Notes: generated by a model not told the origin, from the sequence alone. Numbered from the stretch's first letter, positions 1 through 9,758 are shown. The stretch is DNA of 64,000 nucleotides from Aquimarina megaterium XH134 (GCF_000520975.1 NZ_JACB01000049.1:16986-80985); one strand, 5' to 3'. Program-made: numbers and translations.

Positions 1-864
1 GAAGTGAGGAACATGCCATTTTCCATCTGTAGAGTATCGTGCAAATCCTCCTCCAACATGATCATACACTCCACCATATGATATTTTTATCAAAGTGTTT
101 TTTACAAATTTTAATAGTGTTTCGTCTTTGGTTTGATAAGCATATCGAAGAAGGAAATGATAATTATTGGGCATCATAAATTTAGGAACTCGTTTTGTAC
201 CTCCTTTTTGATGATCAAAATGAGAACTCCATTCTTTTACAGAAGCCGCGACAAATTCTTTATCAAAATTAATGGCATTAGTGTTTACTTCAATAAGATC
301 AATAGCCTTAATTCCTTGTTCTAGTTTTTCGGCATATTCTATTAGCTTATCGGGTTGTTTTTCATATAAATTTGCAATTTGTTTTAAGGCATCAACCCAA
401 TTTCCTTTAGGAAAATAGGTGCCTCCCCAAACAGGTCTTCCATCGGGCAATACAACCATATTAAGAGGCCAACCACCACTACCAGTCATTAATTGTACTG
501 CACTCATATATACCTGATCTATATCAGGGCGTTCTTCACGATCTACTTTAATATTCACATAATTAGCATTCATGATTTCTGCTACCTTAGGGTCTTCAAA
601 GCTTTCATGCTCCATAACATGGCACCAATGGCAAGCTGCGTATCCTATACTTACAATAATAAGCTTGTTTTCTTTTTTAGCTTGTTGTAGTGCTTCTTCT
701 CCCCAGGGTTTCCAATTTACAGGATTGTGAGCATGTTGTAGGAGATATGGACTGGTTTCATGAATAAGATCATTAGTATAAGCGTGTTGTTCCATAGGTG
801 GTTTATTTTGACTTGTGCACGTTGTGAATAATAGCGATAATGTAATGATACATAAATATTTCAC
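1..864 (-). CDS. DUF255 / YyaL-type thioredoxin-fold lipoprotein (3' end outside window)
   Basis: Open frame reading leftwards and leaving the window without a stop. It encodes the N-terminal part of a thioredoxin domain-containing protein of the DUF255 (YyaL, spermatogenesis-associated protein 20) family. Visible signatures are HETSPYLLQHAHNPVNW (residues 35-51), the redox-like CHWCH (C78, C81), DREERPDID, GGWPLNM and the later GGVYDHVGGGFARYSTD, all typical of this family. I chose the GTG at 864 because it adds a short hydrophobic lipoprotein signal (MKYLCIITLSLLFTTC, lipobox cysteine 16). The ATG at 795 would give a cytosolic form that lacks it. The biochemical role of the family is unsettled; the N-terminal domain is thioredoxin-like and the C-terminal part, outside the window, resembles sugar epimerase/glucosidase barrels. 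The family call is secure; the start is an inference. Confidence 0.9.
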   Translation of the reverse strand, partial: MKYLCIITLSLLFTTCTSQNKPPMEQHAYTNDLIHETSPYLLQHAHNPVNWKPWGEEALQQAKKENKLIIVSIGYAACHWCHVMEHESFEDPKVAEIMNANYVNIKVDREERPDIDQVYMSAVQLMTGSGGWPLNMVVLPDGRPVWGGTYFPKGNWVDALKQIANLYEKQPDKLIEYAEKLEQGIKAIDLIEVNTNAINFDKEFVAASVKEWSSHFDHQKGGTKRVPKFMMPNNYHFLLRYAYQTKDETLLKFVKNTLIKISYGGVYDHVGGGFARYSTDGKWHVPHF

Positions 865-895
865 CAGAGTCGATTTTAGTAATGTATAAAAATAT

Positions 896-928
896 AAAAA
901 GCATCCCGAATACATCAGGATGCTTTTT
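896..928 (-). terminator. Intrinsic terminator after dodecin gene
   Basis: Stem GCATCC (901-906) pairs with GGATGC (918-923), with A-rich sequence on the left and five T on the right. Read on the minus strand it lies about 20 bases past the dodecin stop and ends in a T run, so it probably separates dodecin from the DUF255 gene. It could work in both directions. Confidence 0.7.
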
Positions 929-949
929 ATAAAGAAGTAATAAAACTTT

Positions 950-1150
950 TTATTTTACTTCAAAAGAGATTTTTAGGTTTACTCTGAATTCTGTTACATC
1001 ATTGTCTTTAACCACAACACTTTGATCTGCAACATAAGCAGATCTAATGTTTTTTACAGATTTACTAGCTTGTTTTACAGCATTTCTAGTAGCATCTTCC
1101 CAGCTTTTTTCAGAATTTGCTAATACTTCGATAACTTTAATAATCGCCAT
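950..1150 (-). CDS. Dodecin family protein
   Basis: A 66-residue protein that matches the small dodecin family: KVIEVLANSEKSWEDA near the N-terminus, followed by a helix and two strands ending in FRVNLKISFEVK. Dodecins assemble into hollow dodecamers that bind flavins (FMN, riboflavin or lumichrome) as a buffer or store in the cytosol. W17 in the SWEDA motif is at the position where the family stacks an aromatic residue against the isoalloxazine ring. It stands alone, with an intrinsic terminator just downstream and the gcv genes about 170 bases upstream on the same strand. Length and sequence are normal for the family. The flavin ligand is inferred from the family. Confidence 0.92.
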   Translation of the reverse strand: MAIIKVIEVLANSEKSWEDATRNAVKQASKSVKNIRSAYVADQSVVVKDNDVTEFRVNLKISFEVK

Positions 1151-1320
1151 GTTGTGAGTTTTTTAAATTAAAAAATATAAGAATATCTAAGATACAACAA
1201 ACTGTTGCTTTTTAGAAAAAATAGCATGTATTCTTTTCCTGGATTTTTCGATATAACTATAAATTTATCGTTAAAAAGCATGTTGACATAAAATCATCTT
1301 ATTTTTTTGATGAGTAACCG

Positions 1321-1704
1321 TTATTCTGCTCCTATTAATTTTTTATATGCATTAGCATCTAATAGATCGTTAATCTCATCTGGATTAGAGATTTCTATTT
1401 TAGCAAGCCAACCATCAGTATAGGGATCAGAATTTACCATTTCTGGATTTGACTCCAGCTCTTCATTAATTTCAACAACAGTACCCGAAACTGGCATAAA
1501 AATATCAGAAACGGTTTTAACTGCTTCAATAGACCCCATTACTTCTCCTTCATTAAGTTCTTCATCCAAAGATTCGAGTTCTACATAGACGATATCACCT
1601 AACTCACTTTGCGCAAAATCTGTAATACCGATATGAGCAATATTGTTCTCTATTCTGATCCATTCGTGATCTTTACTATACTTTAATTCTTCTGGGATAT
1701 TCAT
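1321..1704 (-). CDS. gcvH: Glycine cleavage system H protein
   Basis: A 127-residue lipoyl carrier of the glycine cleavage complex. It shuttles the aminomethyl group from the P protein to the T protein. The lipoylation motif GSIEAVKTVSD is present with the acceptor lysine at K63, preceded by the typical HEWI start region and followed by the FMPVSG strand. Length is normal. It is the last gene of gcvP-gcvT-gcvH and starts 4 bases past the gcvT stop, so translation is likely coupled. The L protein (dihydrolipoyl dehydrogenase) is not in this window and is usually shared with other complexes. Confidence 0.97.
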   Translation of the reverse strand: MNIPEELKYSKDHEWIRIENNIAHIGITDFAQSELGDIVYVELESLDEELNEGEVMGSIEAVKTVSDIFMPVSGTVVEINEELESNPEMVNSDPYTDGWLAKIEISNPDEINDLLDANAYKKLIGAE

Positions 1705-1708
1705 AGTT

Positions 1709-2803
1709 TTATTTTTTTATGAAAGGTGTTTTTTTAACTATTGCTTTGATGCGCTTATTTCGAATTTCGATAAAAATGGTACTATCTGCTTTAGCGTAGG
1801 GAATAGTTACATAGCCAAGTCCTATTCCTTTTTCTAATATAGGTGATTGACTTCCTGAAGTTACTTTTCCGATACACTCATCATTTTCATTATATATTGT
1901 ATACCCAGCCCTAGGAATACCTTTTTCTATCATTTCAAAACCAACTAATCTTCGAGTGACCCCCTCTGCTTTTTGTTTTTGTAAAGCTTCAGAATTAATA
2001 AATGGTTTAGTGAATTTTGTAATCCAGCCTAATCCTGCTTCTAATGGAGAAGTGGTGTCATCAATATCATTTCCATACAAACAGAATCCCATTTCTAATC
2101 GTAATGTATCTCTTGCTCCAAGTCCGATAGGCTGAATGTTATCTTCTTTTCCAATTTCGAGAATTGCATCCCAAAGTTGTTCTGCTCCAGAATTAGGAAC
2201 ATAAAGCTCAAAACCTCCTGCGCCTGTATATCCTGTAGCAGAAATGATTACATCTTGTATTCCTGCTATTTCACCCATAACAAAAGTGTAATATGGGATA
2301 TCAGCAAGTGTTACTTTTGTGAGTTTTTGTAATACCCGGCTTGCAAGTGGTCCTTGTACGGCAAAAAGTGATATTTCATTAGAACGATCAATCATTTCTA
2401 CATTGTCTGTATTATGACTTTTTATCCAGTTCCAGTCCTTGTCAATATTAGAGGCATTAACTACCAAAAGATATTCTTCATCACCTAGTTTATAGATAAT
2501 AAGATCATCTACAACACCACCTTTATCATTAGGCATACAAGAATACTGAGCACTCCCAATATTTAATTTAGTGGCATCATTACTACTTATTTTCTGAATT
2601 AAATCTAACGCTTTAGGTCCTCTAAGGATAAATTCACCCATATGTGATACATCAAATATGCCAACACCTTCTCTTACAGTTTTATGTTCCTGTACTACAG
2701 AGGTGTATTGAAGTGGCATTAAATATCCTGCAAATGGGACCATTTTTGCTCCCAATTCCTGGTGTTTAGCTTCGAGAGCTATACTTATTAGTTCTGTTTC
2801 CAT
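1709..2803 (-). CDS. gcvT: Glycine cleavage system T protein (aminomethyltransferase)
   Basis: A 364-residue tetrahydrofolate-dependent aminomethyltransferase. It releases ammonia from the H-protein-bound intermediate and forms 5,10-methylene-THF. Family landmarks are MVPFAGYLMPLQY near the start, FDVSHMGEF, the GYTGAGGFELY segment and GLGARDTLRLEMGFCLYG, then the C-terminal barrel with GYVTIPYAKADS. Length is standard. Its ATG lies one base after the gcvP stop, indicating one transcript in the order P-T-H. Confidence 0.97.
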   Translation of the reverse strand: METELISIALEAKHQELGAKMVPFAGYLMPLQYTSVVQEHKTVREGVGIFDVSHMGEFILRGPKALDLIQKISSNDATKLNIGSAQYSCMPNDKGGVVDDLIIYKLGDEEYLLVVNASNIDKDWNWIKSHNTDNVEMIDRSNEISLFAVQGPLASRVLQKLTKVTLADIPYYTFVMGEIAGIQDVIISATGYTGAGGFELYVPNSGAEQLWDAILEIGKEDNIQPIGLGARDTLRLEMGFCLYGNDIDDTTSPLEAGLGWITKFTKPFINSEALQKQKAEGVTRRLVGFEMIEKGIPRAGYTIYNENDECIGKVTSGSQSPILEKGIGLGYVTIPYAKADSTIFIEIRNKRIKAIVKKTPFIKK

Positions 2804-2804
2804 A

Positions 2805-5708
2805 TTAATTTATAGTTATTTCTGTATTCTTTGTATCTTCTTCAAAAACCGAAACAGGTAGGCAACTACACATTAAATTTCGATCTCCATGGGCATCATT
2901 TACACGACCTACACTAGGCCAGAATTTATTGCCTTTTATATGAGGTAGCGGAAAAGCTGCTTTGGTTCTGGAATATGGCATATCCCAATTGTCTCGAGCG
3001 ATAAACTCCATAGTGTGAGGAGCATTTTTTAATACATTTTGCTCTCTAGAGGCAGTTCCGTTTGCTATTTCTTTTATTTCATTTCTTATACTTATCATAG
3101 CATCAATAAAGCGATCAAGTTCTTCTATAGTTTCACTTTCTGTAGGTTCTATCATAATAGTTCCTGCAACAGGAAATGATACTGTTGGTGCATGAAATCC
3201 GTAATCCATAAGTCTTTTTGCAATATCGGTTACAGTAATATCTTCTTCTTTAAATGCTCTACAATCGATAATAAGCTCATGGGCATTGCGACCTTTTTCT
3301 CCTGTAAATAAGATAGGATAATGATCGACGAGTTTTTCTTTTATATAGTTAGCATTTAGAATTGCCATTTTTGTAGCAGAGGTCAATCCTTCGCCACCCA
3401 TTAATGCGATATATGCATAAGAAATAGAAAGAATACTTGCACTACCCCAGGGAGCTGCAGAGATAGCCGCGATAGCCTTTTCTCCTCCTGCATTTTTTAC
3501 TACAGCATTACCCGGTATAAATGGAGCAAGTTCTTTACTTACAGCAATTGGTCCCATTCCTGGTCCACCACCACCATGTGGGATACAAAAGGTTTTATGA
3601 AGATTAAGATGACATACGTCTCCACCAATAATTCCAGGGCTGGTTAACCCTAATTGAGCATTTAGGTTTGCTCCATCCAGATATACTTTTCCTCCATTAT
3701 CATGAATAATCTCACAGGCTTCTTTAATATTTTCTTCAAAAACACCATGAGTAGATGGGTAGGTAACCATTAATGCCATTAAATTATCCTTATGTTTTTC
3801 GGCTTTAGCCCGCAAGTCATCGATATCGATATCTCCATTTTCTTTACAAGACACAATAACTACTTGTTGTCCTGCCATAGTTGCTGTTGCTGGGTTGGTA
3901 CCATGTGCAGAGGAAGGGATAAGAGTTATGTTTCTATGAGTTTGGTTTTTATCTGCATAATATGCTTTTATAACCATTAAACCAGCAAGTTCTCCCTGGG
4001 CTCCACTGTTTGGTTGTAGAGAGGTAGTATATAAACCGGTAATTTCTGCCAGCCATGAGGCCAAATGTTCAAACATTTGATGGTATCCTTTTGCTTGATT
4101 TGTGGGAACAAAAGGATGAATATTGGCAAGCTCACCCCAAGATAAAGGCATCATCTCTGTAGTTGCGTTAAGTTTCATGGTACATGAACCTAAAGCAATC
4201 ATAGAATGCACTAATGAAAGATCTTTATTTTCTAATCTTTTTAGATATCTAAGCATTTCATGTTCTGCCTGGTAAGAATTAAATACAGGGTGTTCTAGAT
4301 AAGAAGATTTTCTTTGTAAAGAAGCAGGGATCGCAGTTGCATCAATTTTCCAATCTGTTACCTTTATCGTTTTACCCTTTGCAGTAGCAAAGATTTCGAT
4401 AATATCTTGTAGATCGGTCAATGTAGTTTTTTCGTGAAGTGATATCCCTACATGATTATCATCAAAATACCTAAAATTGATTTCTTTATCGAGCGCTATT
4501 TTTTTGATACCTTCTTTATCTTCTACTTCTATTTTTAAAGTGTCAAAGAAATGAGTATTGGTTTGTGTATATCCGAGTTTCTCTAATTCCTGATTAAGCT
4601 TAGAGGTCGATAAATGAATTTTGTTGGCGATCTGAGATACACCATCTTTACCATGATACACTGCATACATCCCGGCCATTACCGCAAGTAATACTTGTGC
4701 AGTGCAGATATTAGAAGTAGCTTTTTCTCGTTTAATGTGCTGCTCTCTGGTTTGTAGTGCCATTCGGTATGCAGGACGACCATGACTATCTTCTGTTACC
4801 CCAATAATTCTACCAGGAATATGGCGTTTATACCCTTCCTTTGTAGCAAAATAAGCTGCATGTGGCCCCCCATATCCCAGAGGGACTCCAAATCTTTGTG
4901 AAGTACCAACAACTACATCTACTCCCATTTCACCTGGTGCAGCAATATGTGTTAATGCCATTAGATCTGATGCTACTGCAATTTTTACTTCATGCTTTTG
5001 TGCTTCAGTAATATATTGCGTTGGATCAGTAATTGCTCCATCACTATCTGGATATTGTATAAGAAGCCCAAAAAGATCAGGGTTTGACATATCAAGTTCG
5101 GCGATATCTCCAACAACTACATTAATGCCAATAGGTTCTGCACGGCCTATAATAAGTTCTATAGTGTGCGGAAATGTTTTTTTATCTATAAAAAATGTAC
5201 TAGCTTGTTTTTTTGCTCTACTTTTTACACGGTATAAAAGTGTCATGGCTTCTGCTGCTGCTGTAGCTTCATCCAAAAGAGAAGCATTGGCAAGCTCCAT
5301 CCCAGTAAGATCGGTTATCATGGTTTGATAGTTGATCAAGGCTTCTAGTCTACCTTGTGCTATCTCTGCCTGATATGGTGTGTAAGCTGTATACCAAGCA
5401 GGATTCTCAAGAATATTTCGTTGAATAACTGGCGGTACAATACAATCGTGATATCCCATTCCTATAAATGAACGGAATACTTTATTGTTTTCCATCATGG
5501 ATTTGAAGCTGGTAAGAAACTCCAATTCTGTTTGTGCTGCTGGTAATGTTAATGGTTTTGCAGAACGAATGTTTTGTGGAATCGTTTCATCAATTAACTG
5601 TGTTAATGACGAAACACCAATCACGTTTAGCATTTGATCAATTTCCTTTTTGCCAGGACCTATATGTCTTGGTAGGAATTCTTGTTTAAGTGTACTTAGA
5701 TCTTTCAT
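2805..5708 (-). CDS. gcvP: Glycine dehydrogenase (decarboxylating), P protein
   Basis: A 967-residue single-chain P protein, so not split into the two subunits found in some bacteria. It decarboxylates glycine using pyridoxal phosphate and loads the aminomethyl group onto GcvH. Both homologous halves are visible: the N-terminal half has FIGMGYHDCIVPPVIQRNIL and NASLLDEATAAAEAM, and the C-terminal half carries the PLP lysine in HLNLHKTFCIPHGGGGPGMG (K705). Length is typical. It lies 118 bases after the glyA stop on the same strand, with no obvious terminator between them, and is followed almost without gap by gcvT and gcvH. I saw no glycine riboswitch upstream. Confidence 0.97.
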   Translation of the reverse strand: MKDLSTLKQEFLPRHIGPGKKEIDQMLNVIGVSSLTQLIDETIPQNIRSAKPLTLPAAQTELEFLTSFKSMMENNKVFRSFIGMGYHDCIVPPVIQRNILENPAWYTAYTPYQAEIAQGRLEALINYQTMITDLTGMELANASLLDEATAAAEAMTLLYRVKSRAKKQASTFFIDKKTFPHTIELIIGRAEPIGINVVVGDIAELDMSNPDLFGLLIQYPDSDGAITDPTQYITEAQKHEVKIAVASDLMALTHIAAPGEMGVDVVVGTSQRFGVPLGYGGPHAAYFATKEGYKRHIPGRIIGVTEDSHGRPAYRMALQTREQHIKREKATSNICTAQVLLAVMAGMYAVYHGKDGVSQIANKIHLSTSKLNQELEKLGYTQTNTHFFDTLKIEVEDKEGIKKIALDKEINFRYFDDNHVGISLHEKTTLTDLQDIIEIFATAKGKTIKVTDWKIDATAIPASLQRKSSYLEHPVFNSYQAEHEMLRYLKRLENKDLSLVHSMIALGSCTMKLNATTEMMPLSWGELANIHPFVPTNQAKGYHQMFEHLASWLAEITGLYTTSLQPNSGAQGELAGLMVIKAYYADKNQTHRNITLIPSSAHGTNPATATMAGQQVVIVSCKENGDIDIDDLRAKAEKHKDNLMALMVTYPSTHGVFEENIKEACEIIHDNGGKVYLDGANLNAQLGLTSPGIIGGDVCHLNLHKTFCIPHGGGGPGMGPIAVSKELAPFIPGNAVVKNAGGEKAIAAISAAPWGSASILSISYAYIALMGGEGLTSATKMAILNANYIKEKLVDHYPILFTGEKGRNAHELIIDCRAFKEEDITVTDIAKRLMDYGFHAPTVSFPVAGTIMIEPTESETIEELDRFIDAMISIRNEIKEIANGTASREQNVLKNAPHTMEFIARDNWDMPYSRTKAAFPLPHIKGNKFWPSVGRVNDAHGDRNLMCSCLPVSVFEEDTKNTEITIN

Positions 5709-5825
5709 CTGTTCTTTTTATTGTTCTTTAACGGTCAGATGGAATTCACCATTCAAAATTTTCGATAAATACAAACTTGGTTTATATGGCTCATTTCATA
5801 ATATAACTATCCGCTAGACTGTTTT

Positions 5826-7106
5826 TTATTTATATAATGGAAAATTTTTCATCCAGTTATTTACTTCTGTCTTGATAGATGAAATCTTAGTGTCATTATC
5901 GTGATTTGCTAATACTTCATCTATAAAACCAACCATAGTATACATGTCATCTTCTTTCATTCCTCTGGTAGTAATAGCTGATGTTCCTAATCGCATACCA
6001 GATGTTACAAATGGTGATTTATCATCAAAAGGTACCATGTTCTTATTAATGGTAATATCTGCTTTTATCAATGTGTTTTCTGCTAATTTTCCTGTGATGT
6101 CTTTTGATCGCAGGTCAATAAGTGCCATATGATTATCGGTTCCGTTAGAGATAATATCATACCCTCTTTCTATTAAGGCAGCACACATCGCTTTGGCATT
6201 TTTTGCTACTTGTTCTACATACACTTTATAATCATCAGTAAGTGCTTCGCCAAATGCTACTGCTTTTGCAGCGATTACGTGTTCTAATGGCCCTCCTTGA
6301 GTTCCAGGAAAAACAGCCATATCCAAAATATTAGACATCATTTTGATTACTCCTTTTTTGGTTGCATGCCCCCATGGGTTTTCAAAATCCTGCCCCATCA
6401 TAATCATACCACCTCTAGGTCCTCTCAATGTTTTGTGTGTTGTGGTGGTTACAATATGACAATGTTTTATCGGATCGTTTAATAAACCTTTGGCAATTAA
6501 TCCTGCCGGATGAGAGATATCTGCCAATAATAAGGCACCTACCTGATCTGCAATAGCTCTTAGTCTTTTGTAATCCCAATCACGACTATAAGCAGATGCT
6601 CCACAAACAATTAGTTTAGGTTTTTCTCTTTCTGCTGTTTCTGCTACGGTATCCCAATTGATGAGACCTGTTTCTTTTTCTACTCCATAGAAACTAGGCT
6701 GATAAAGTTTACCAGAAAAGTTAACCGGTGATCCATGGGTAAGATGACCTCCGTGTGACAGATCAAAACCTAATATTTTGTCACCAGGATTAAGGCAACC
6801 TAGCATTACAGCTGCATTTGCTTGTGCTCCAGAATGTGGTTGTACATTTACCCATTCTGCTCCGAAGAGTTTTGCAGCTCTATCAATAGCAAGTGTTTCT
6901 ACTTTGTCAACTACTTCACAGCCACCATAATATCGTTTTCCGGGAAGGCCTTCTGCATATTTATTGGTTAGAGAAGAGCCCATAGCAGCCATAACCTGTT
7001 TAGATGTAAAGTTTTCCGAAGCGATTAACTCTATTCCATGTTCCTGACGTTCTGTTTCTTCTGCGATAAGATTTTTTATCTCATTGTCCTGAATATCTTG
7101 TGCCAT
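5826..7106 (-). CDS. glyA: Serine hydroxymethyltransferase
   Basis: Interconverts serine and glycine, transferring the one-carbon unit to tetrahydrofolate. Visible motifs are ELIASENFTS, the glycine-rich GLPGKRYYGG, the LADISHPAGLIAKG segment and the PLP-lysine motif VTTTTHKTLRGPRGG (K225 from the chosen start). I start at the ATG at 7106 (MAQDIQDNEIKNL), which gives a normal-length 426-residue protein. An ATG at 7145 would add 13 residues that do not look like this family. The gene sits head of glyA-gcvP-gcvT-gcvH, so serine-glycine interconversion and glycine cleavage are physically linked and could be co-expressed. Confidence 0.96.
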   Translation of the reverse strand: MAQDIQDNEIKNLIAEETERQEHGIELIASENFTSKQVMAAMGSSLTNKYAEGLPGKRYYGGCEVVDKVETLAIDRAAKLFGAEWVNVQPHSGAQANAAVMLGCLNPGDKILGFDLSHGGHLTHGSPVNFSGKLYQPSFYGVEKETGLINWDTVAETAEREKPKLIVCGASAYSRDWDYKRLRAIADQVGALLLADISHPAGLIAKGLLNDPIKHCHIVTTTTHKTLRGPRGGMIMMGQDFENPWGHATKKGVIKMMSNILDMAVFPGTQGGPLEHVIAAKAVAFGEALTDDYKVYVEQVAKNAKAMCAALIERGYDIISNGTDNHMALIDLRSKDITGKLAENTLIKADITINKNMVPFDDKSPFVTSGMRLGTSAITTRGMKEDDMYTMVGFIDEVLANHDNDTKISSIKTEVNNWMKNFPLYK

Positions 7107-7140
7107 AATTTTCTTTTTTAACGTATTACATCCAATATTG

Positions 7141-7233
7141 TGCATCGGATTTTGGTTACTGTATTTTTTACAATGTTGGTTTTTGTTTTTTTTGATATAT
7201 AGAATCTTTACGAATCAAAAATTAACCGATGCA
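7141..7233. other. Inverted repeat in the glyA upstream region
   Basis: TGCATCGG (7141-7148) and CCGATGCA (7226-7233) are perfect 8-base inverted repeats, 77 bases apart, just upstream of the chosen glyA start. They could pair in a 5' leader. It does not match a riboswitch I know, and chance is possible. Confidence 0.25.
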
Positions 7234-7347
7234 AATTGTGAAGAATAAAATTGAAAAAATAGTACAAAATTGCAACCTAATATTTGTATTGGTTTTATGA
7301 AGTAAAATGGAGATAGAGTGCTGTATTGCGGTCTTTGAGAAGGTGAG

Positions 7348-8181
7348 TTAAATAATTACCTTGTTGGCGAATTGTTTTGGAGTAATGCCTATTATTTTTT
7401 TAAAATGCCGGGTGAAATGACTTTGGTCAAAAAAACCAGATTGGTATGCAACTTCTGTTGCAGATAATCTTTCGGTGAGTAGTTTTTTAGCTTTTTCTAT
7501 TCTGAGATTCACTAGGTATTGATGTGGAGGAAGTTGATAATGTTGTTTAAAAGATTTGATCAATCCATATTCTGAAATACCTGTTAAGTTAGAAAGATCG
7601 TGAATAGAAACTTCTTCGAGGTAATGATTGTGTAAATATTCTTTGATTTGTTTTGCTACAATAAATTTTTCTGAAATTGGCTCATTATTTATTTCAGTAT
7701 GTGCATACCTTTGGATTAGCTCTTTTAGAAAATCCATAAGTAAATATTCAGACTTTGGATTATGTTGATTGTATATCAGATTCGGAAATACAGTTTTTCC
7801 TTTTTTAAATAATACTTTGTTAGTTATAATGTTTTCTTTGAAAACTGGTAATTCTATAGACGAATTTAAGGTGCCCATAGCCTTTTTCATGATCCCAATG
7901 GGAACATACATAGTAAGAAAATTCCATGGTGAATTTTTTACAGGCTTTCCTGTATGTACTTCATAGGGGTTAAAAACAAGAATTGAACCAGTAGATAAAA
8001 TGAAATTAGAAGAATCGTTAGAATAGTCGCCAATACCATAATCCATAAAAATTATAGTATAACTTTCATGAAAATGAGGCTTAAATTGATGCGATGTAAA
8101 TGACCCTTTAAATAACTCTAAATTATCGAGAGCGTTATTTATAAAATGCTGGACATTATTATGTTTATTCTTGTCATACAT
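7348..8181 (-). CDS. AraC family transcriptional regulator
   Basis: A 277-residue regulator with an N-terminal AraC-type cupin ligand-binding region (HFHESYTIIFMDYGIGDYS, then GSILVFNPYEVHTGKP) and a C-terminal double helix-turn-helix DNA-binding domain at about residues 175-277 (VSIHDLSNLTGISEYGLIKSFKQ, then AYQSGFFDQSHFTRHFKKIIGITPKQF). The ligand is not predictable. It is transcribed alone in the same direction as glyA, about 240 bases upstream of it. There is no sign that it controls the glycine genes. AraC members of this layout often act on neighbouring transport or catabolic genes, but none is adjacent here. Confidence 0.9.
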   Translation of the reverse strand: MYDKNKHNNVQHFINNALDNLELFKGSFTSHQFKPHFHESYTIIFMDYGIGDYSNDSSNFILSTGSILVFNPYEVHTGKPVKNSPWNFLTMYVPIGIMKKAMGTLNSSIELPVFKENIITNKVLFKKGKTVFPNLIYNQHNPKSEYLLMDFLKELIQRYAHTEINNEPISEKFIVAKQIKEYLHNHYLEEVSIHDLSNLTGISEYGLIKSFKQHYQLPPHQYLVNLRIEKAKKLLTERLSATEVAYQSGFFDQSHFTRHFKKIIGITPKQFANKVII

Positions 8182-8448
8182 TATCTCAATAATTTACTTT
8201 TGAACAATTTTTTTATCATTCAAAGCCCAAAAAAACCTTGGGGTGATTCTTAACTTATGATATAAGTAAAAGTATTTCTATACTTTTTTTAAGTAGCTAA
8301 TATATGTTGGTTTTATAAATTATCTATAATCAATAGTTTGAAATGTATTAAAAATTGTATGTTTTGATGTTTTAGTACTATTTACGGATAATTTAGTATG
8401 ATAGTGAATAGATAAAAACTATGTTTTTTGGTTCTTTATATATAAAAA

Positions 8449-9360
8449 TTAACCATTTATAGCTTCTACATATTCTACTTTGTCTTTTAACATCTCTTTT
8501 AGCATGTTTTCGATTCCGTTTTTTAATGTAAAAGTAGAAGAAGGGCACCCACTGCAAGCTCCTTGTAAAATTACTTTTACTCCTTTACTCTTCGGATCAT
8601 AAGAATCAAATAATATGTTACCTCCATCACTAGCTACAGCAGGTTTGATATATTCATCAATAATATTTACAATATCTTTTGAGACATCATCCAGGCTTTC
8701 AAAATCTAAATCAGACTGTTTTTTTACTTCTTCTTTTGTCACAACAGCATTTGCAGTTAAAACTTCTTTACCTTGCTCTAGATAATTACGTATAAAATCT
8801 CTAATCTCTGTGGTAATATCATTCCAATCTGCCATGTCATATTTCCCTATAGAAATATAATTTTCATCAATGTATACTTCCTTAACAAACGGAAAATGAA
8901 ATAACTCTTGTACCAAAGGTGCTTCACTAGCATCATCAATGTTTTTAAATTCATGACCCACAGTAACTAATTTTTTATTAGCAACAAACTTTAATACAGC
9001 AGGGTTAGGTGTACTCTCTGCATAAATAGTAATAGGAACTTTTTTTGTGGTTTCAGCCTCAGTTTCAATAATAATAGGTTGACCACTATTGAGATAATTT
9101 TTGATTTGTTGTGCAACTTCTTCTTGCACATCTGGCCATTCTACAATATCATACTTATCTATAGCAACAAAATTTTGTGCAATAAATACCCTTTTTACAA
9201 ATGGTAGATAAAACAATTGTTGTGCAAGAGGAGCGTTTTTGGCTTGATCTATATTCTCAAATTCATAACTGGTATGCTGGGTTAGAAAATAATTGGCTTC
9301 AAACTTAACAATACCCGGATTTGAAGTAGGCTCTATTTTTATTTCAAAACTCTTTTCCAT
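8449..9360 (-). CDS. NifU/Nfu family iron-sulfur scaffold with two Nfu N-terminal domains
   Basis: A 303-residue protein with three domains. Residues about 5-95 and 105-200 are two tandem copies of the Nfu N-terminal domain: both contain the pattern TxNPxxxKF, an APLxQxLF segment, a PFVKxV(F/Y)I stretch and a KYDxxxW motif. The last about 75 residues are the NifU C-terminal domain with the cluster-binding GACSGC (C269, C272). Nfu proteins carry and deliver Fe-S clusters to target enzymes in the cytosol. Tandem N domains are seen in other Bacteroidota. No suf or isc genes lie beside it, so it appears to be a stand-alone carrier. Confidence 0.9.
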   Translation of the reverse strand: MEKSFEIKIEPTSNPGIVKFEANYFLTQHTSYEFENIDQAKNAPLAQQLFYLPFVKRVFIAQNFVAIDKYDIVEWPDVQEEVAQQIKNYLNSGQPIIIETEAETTKKVPITIYAESTPNPAVLKFVANKKLVTVGHEFKNIDDASEAPLVQELFHFPFVKEVYIDENYISIGKYDMADWNDITTEIRDFIRNYLEQGKEVLTANAVVTKEEVKKQSDLDFESLDDVSKDIVNIIDEYIKPAVASDGGNILFDSYDPKSKGVKVILQGACSGCPSSTFTLKNGIENMLKEMLKDKVEYVEAING

Positions 9361-9729
9361 GCGCTATTTTTTTGCAAATCTACTAAAAAGCAAGACGATA
9401 TTAGTAATGTATGCGTAATGCTAACAATTTTTAACTAATCTTGAATATATGTAAATAAATAAAGTATATAATTTTAGCTTTTGTTGTTGAATTAGATAAT
9501 AATATAAGCATAAAGATGAATAAGATTATTGATCAAAAATTTCGTCACTAATAATAAGTGATTTATCACAAAATCTTAATTAAACGTTGACTTATAGTGG
9601 GAATGTAGTTGTGTTAGCACAAAAATTAATGATCAAGGACTGATTTCTAATGTCTATAATTGGTTAAAAATAATAACCAGAAGAGGGGGTACATCCTTTG
9701 ACTTGTTATGACTTCAAAAAGTATAGATC
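9361..9729. other. Intergenic region between divergent nfu and porP/sprF genes
   Basis: About 370 AT-rich bases upstream of the promoter at 9730. I checked for short ORFs, tRNA-like folds and repeats and see nothing convincing. It probably carries the promoter for the minus-strand Nfu gene. Confidence 0.4.
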
Positions 9730-9758
9730 TTGTATTCTGACAAAAATTTATATCTTTG
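9730..9758 (+). promoter_or_regulatory. Bacteroidota-type promoter for the PorP/SprF gene
   Basis: TTG at 9730-9732 and TATCTTTG at 9751-9758 (TAnnTTTG consensus) are separated by 18 bases, the expected spacing for the main Bacteroidota sigma factor. The start site would be near 9765, giving an mRNA leader of roughly 115 bases before the ATG at 9880. Confidence 0.65.

Noticed and set aside
7107..7145. Longer glyA start
   Set aside because: The extra 13 residues do not match the family; the ATG at 7106 gives the standard N-terminus.
5709..7347. Possible glycine riboswitch upstream of gcvP or glyA
   Set aside because: No recognisable tandem glycine-aptamer core could be found in either gap.
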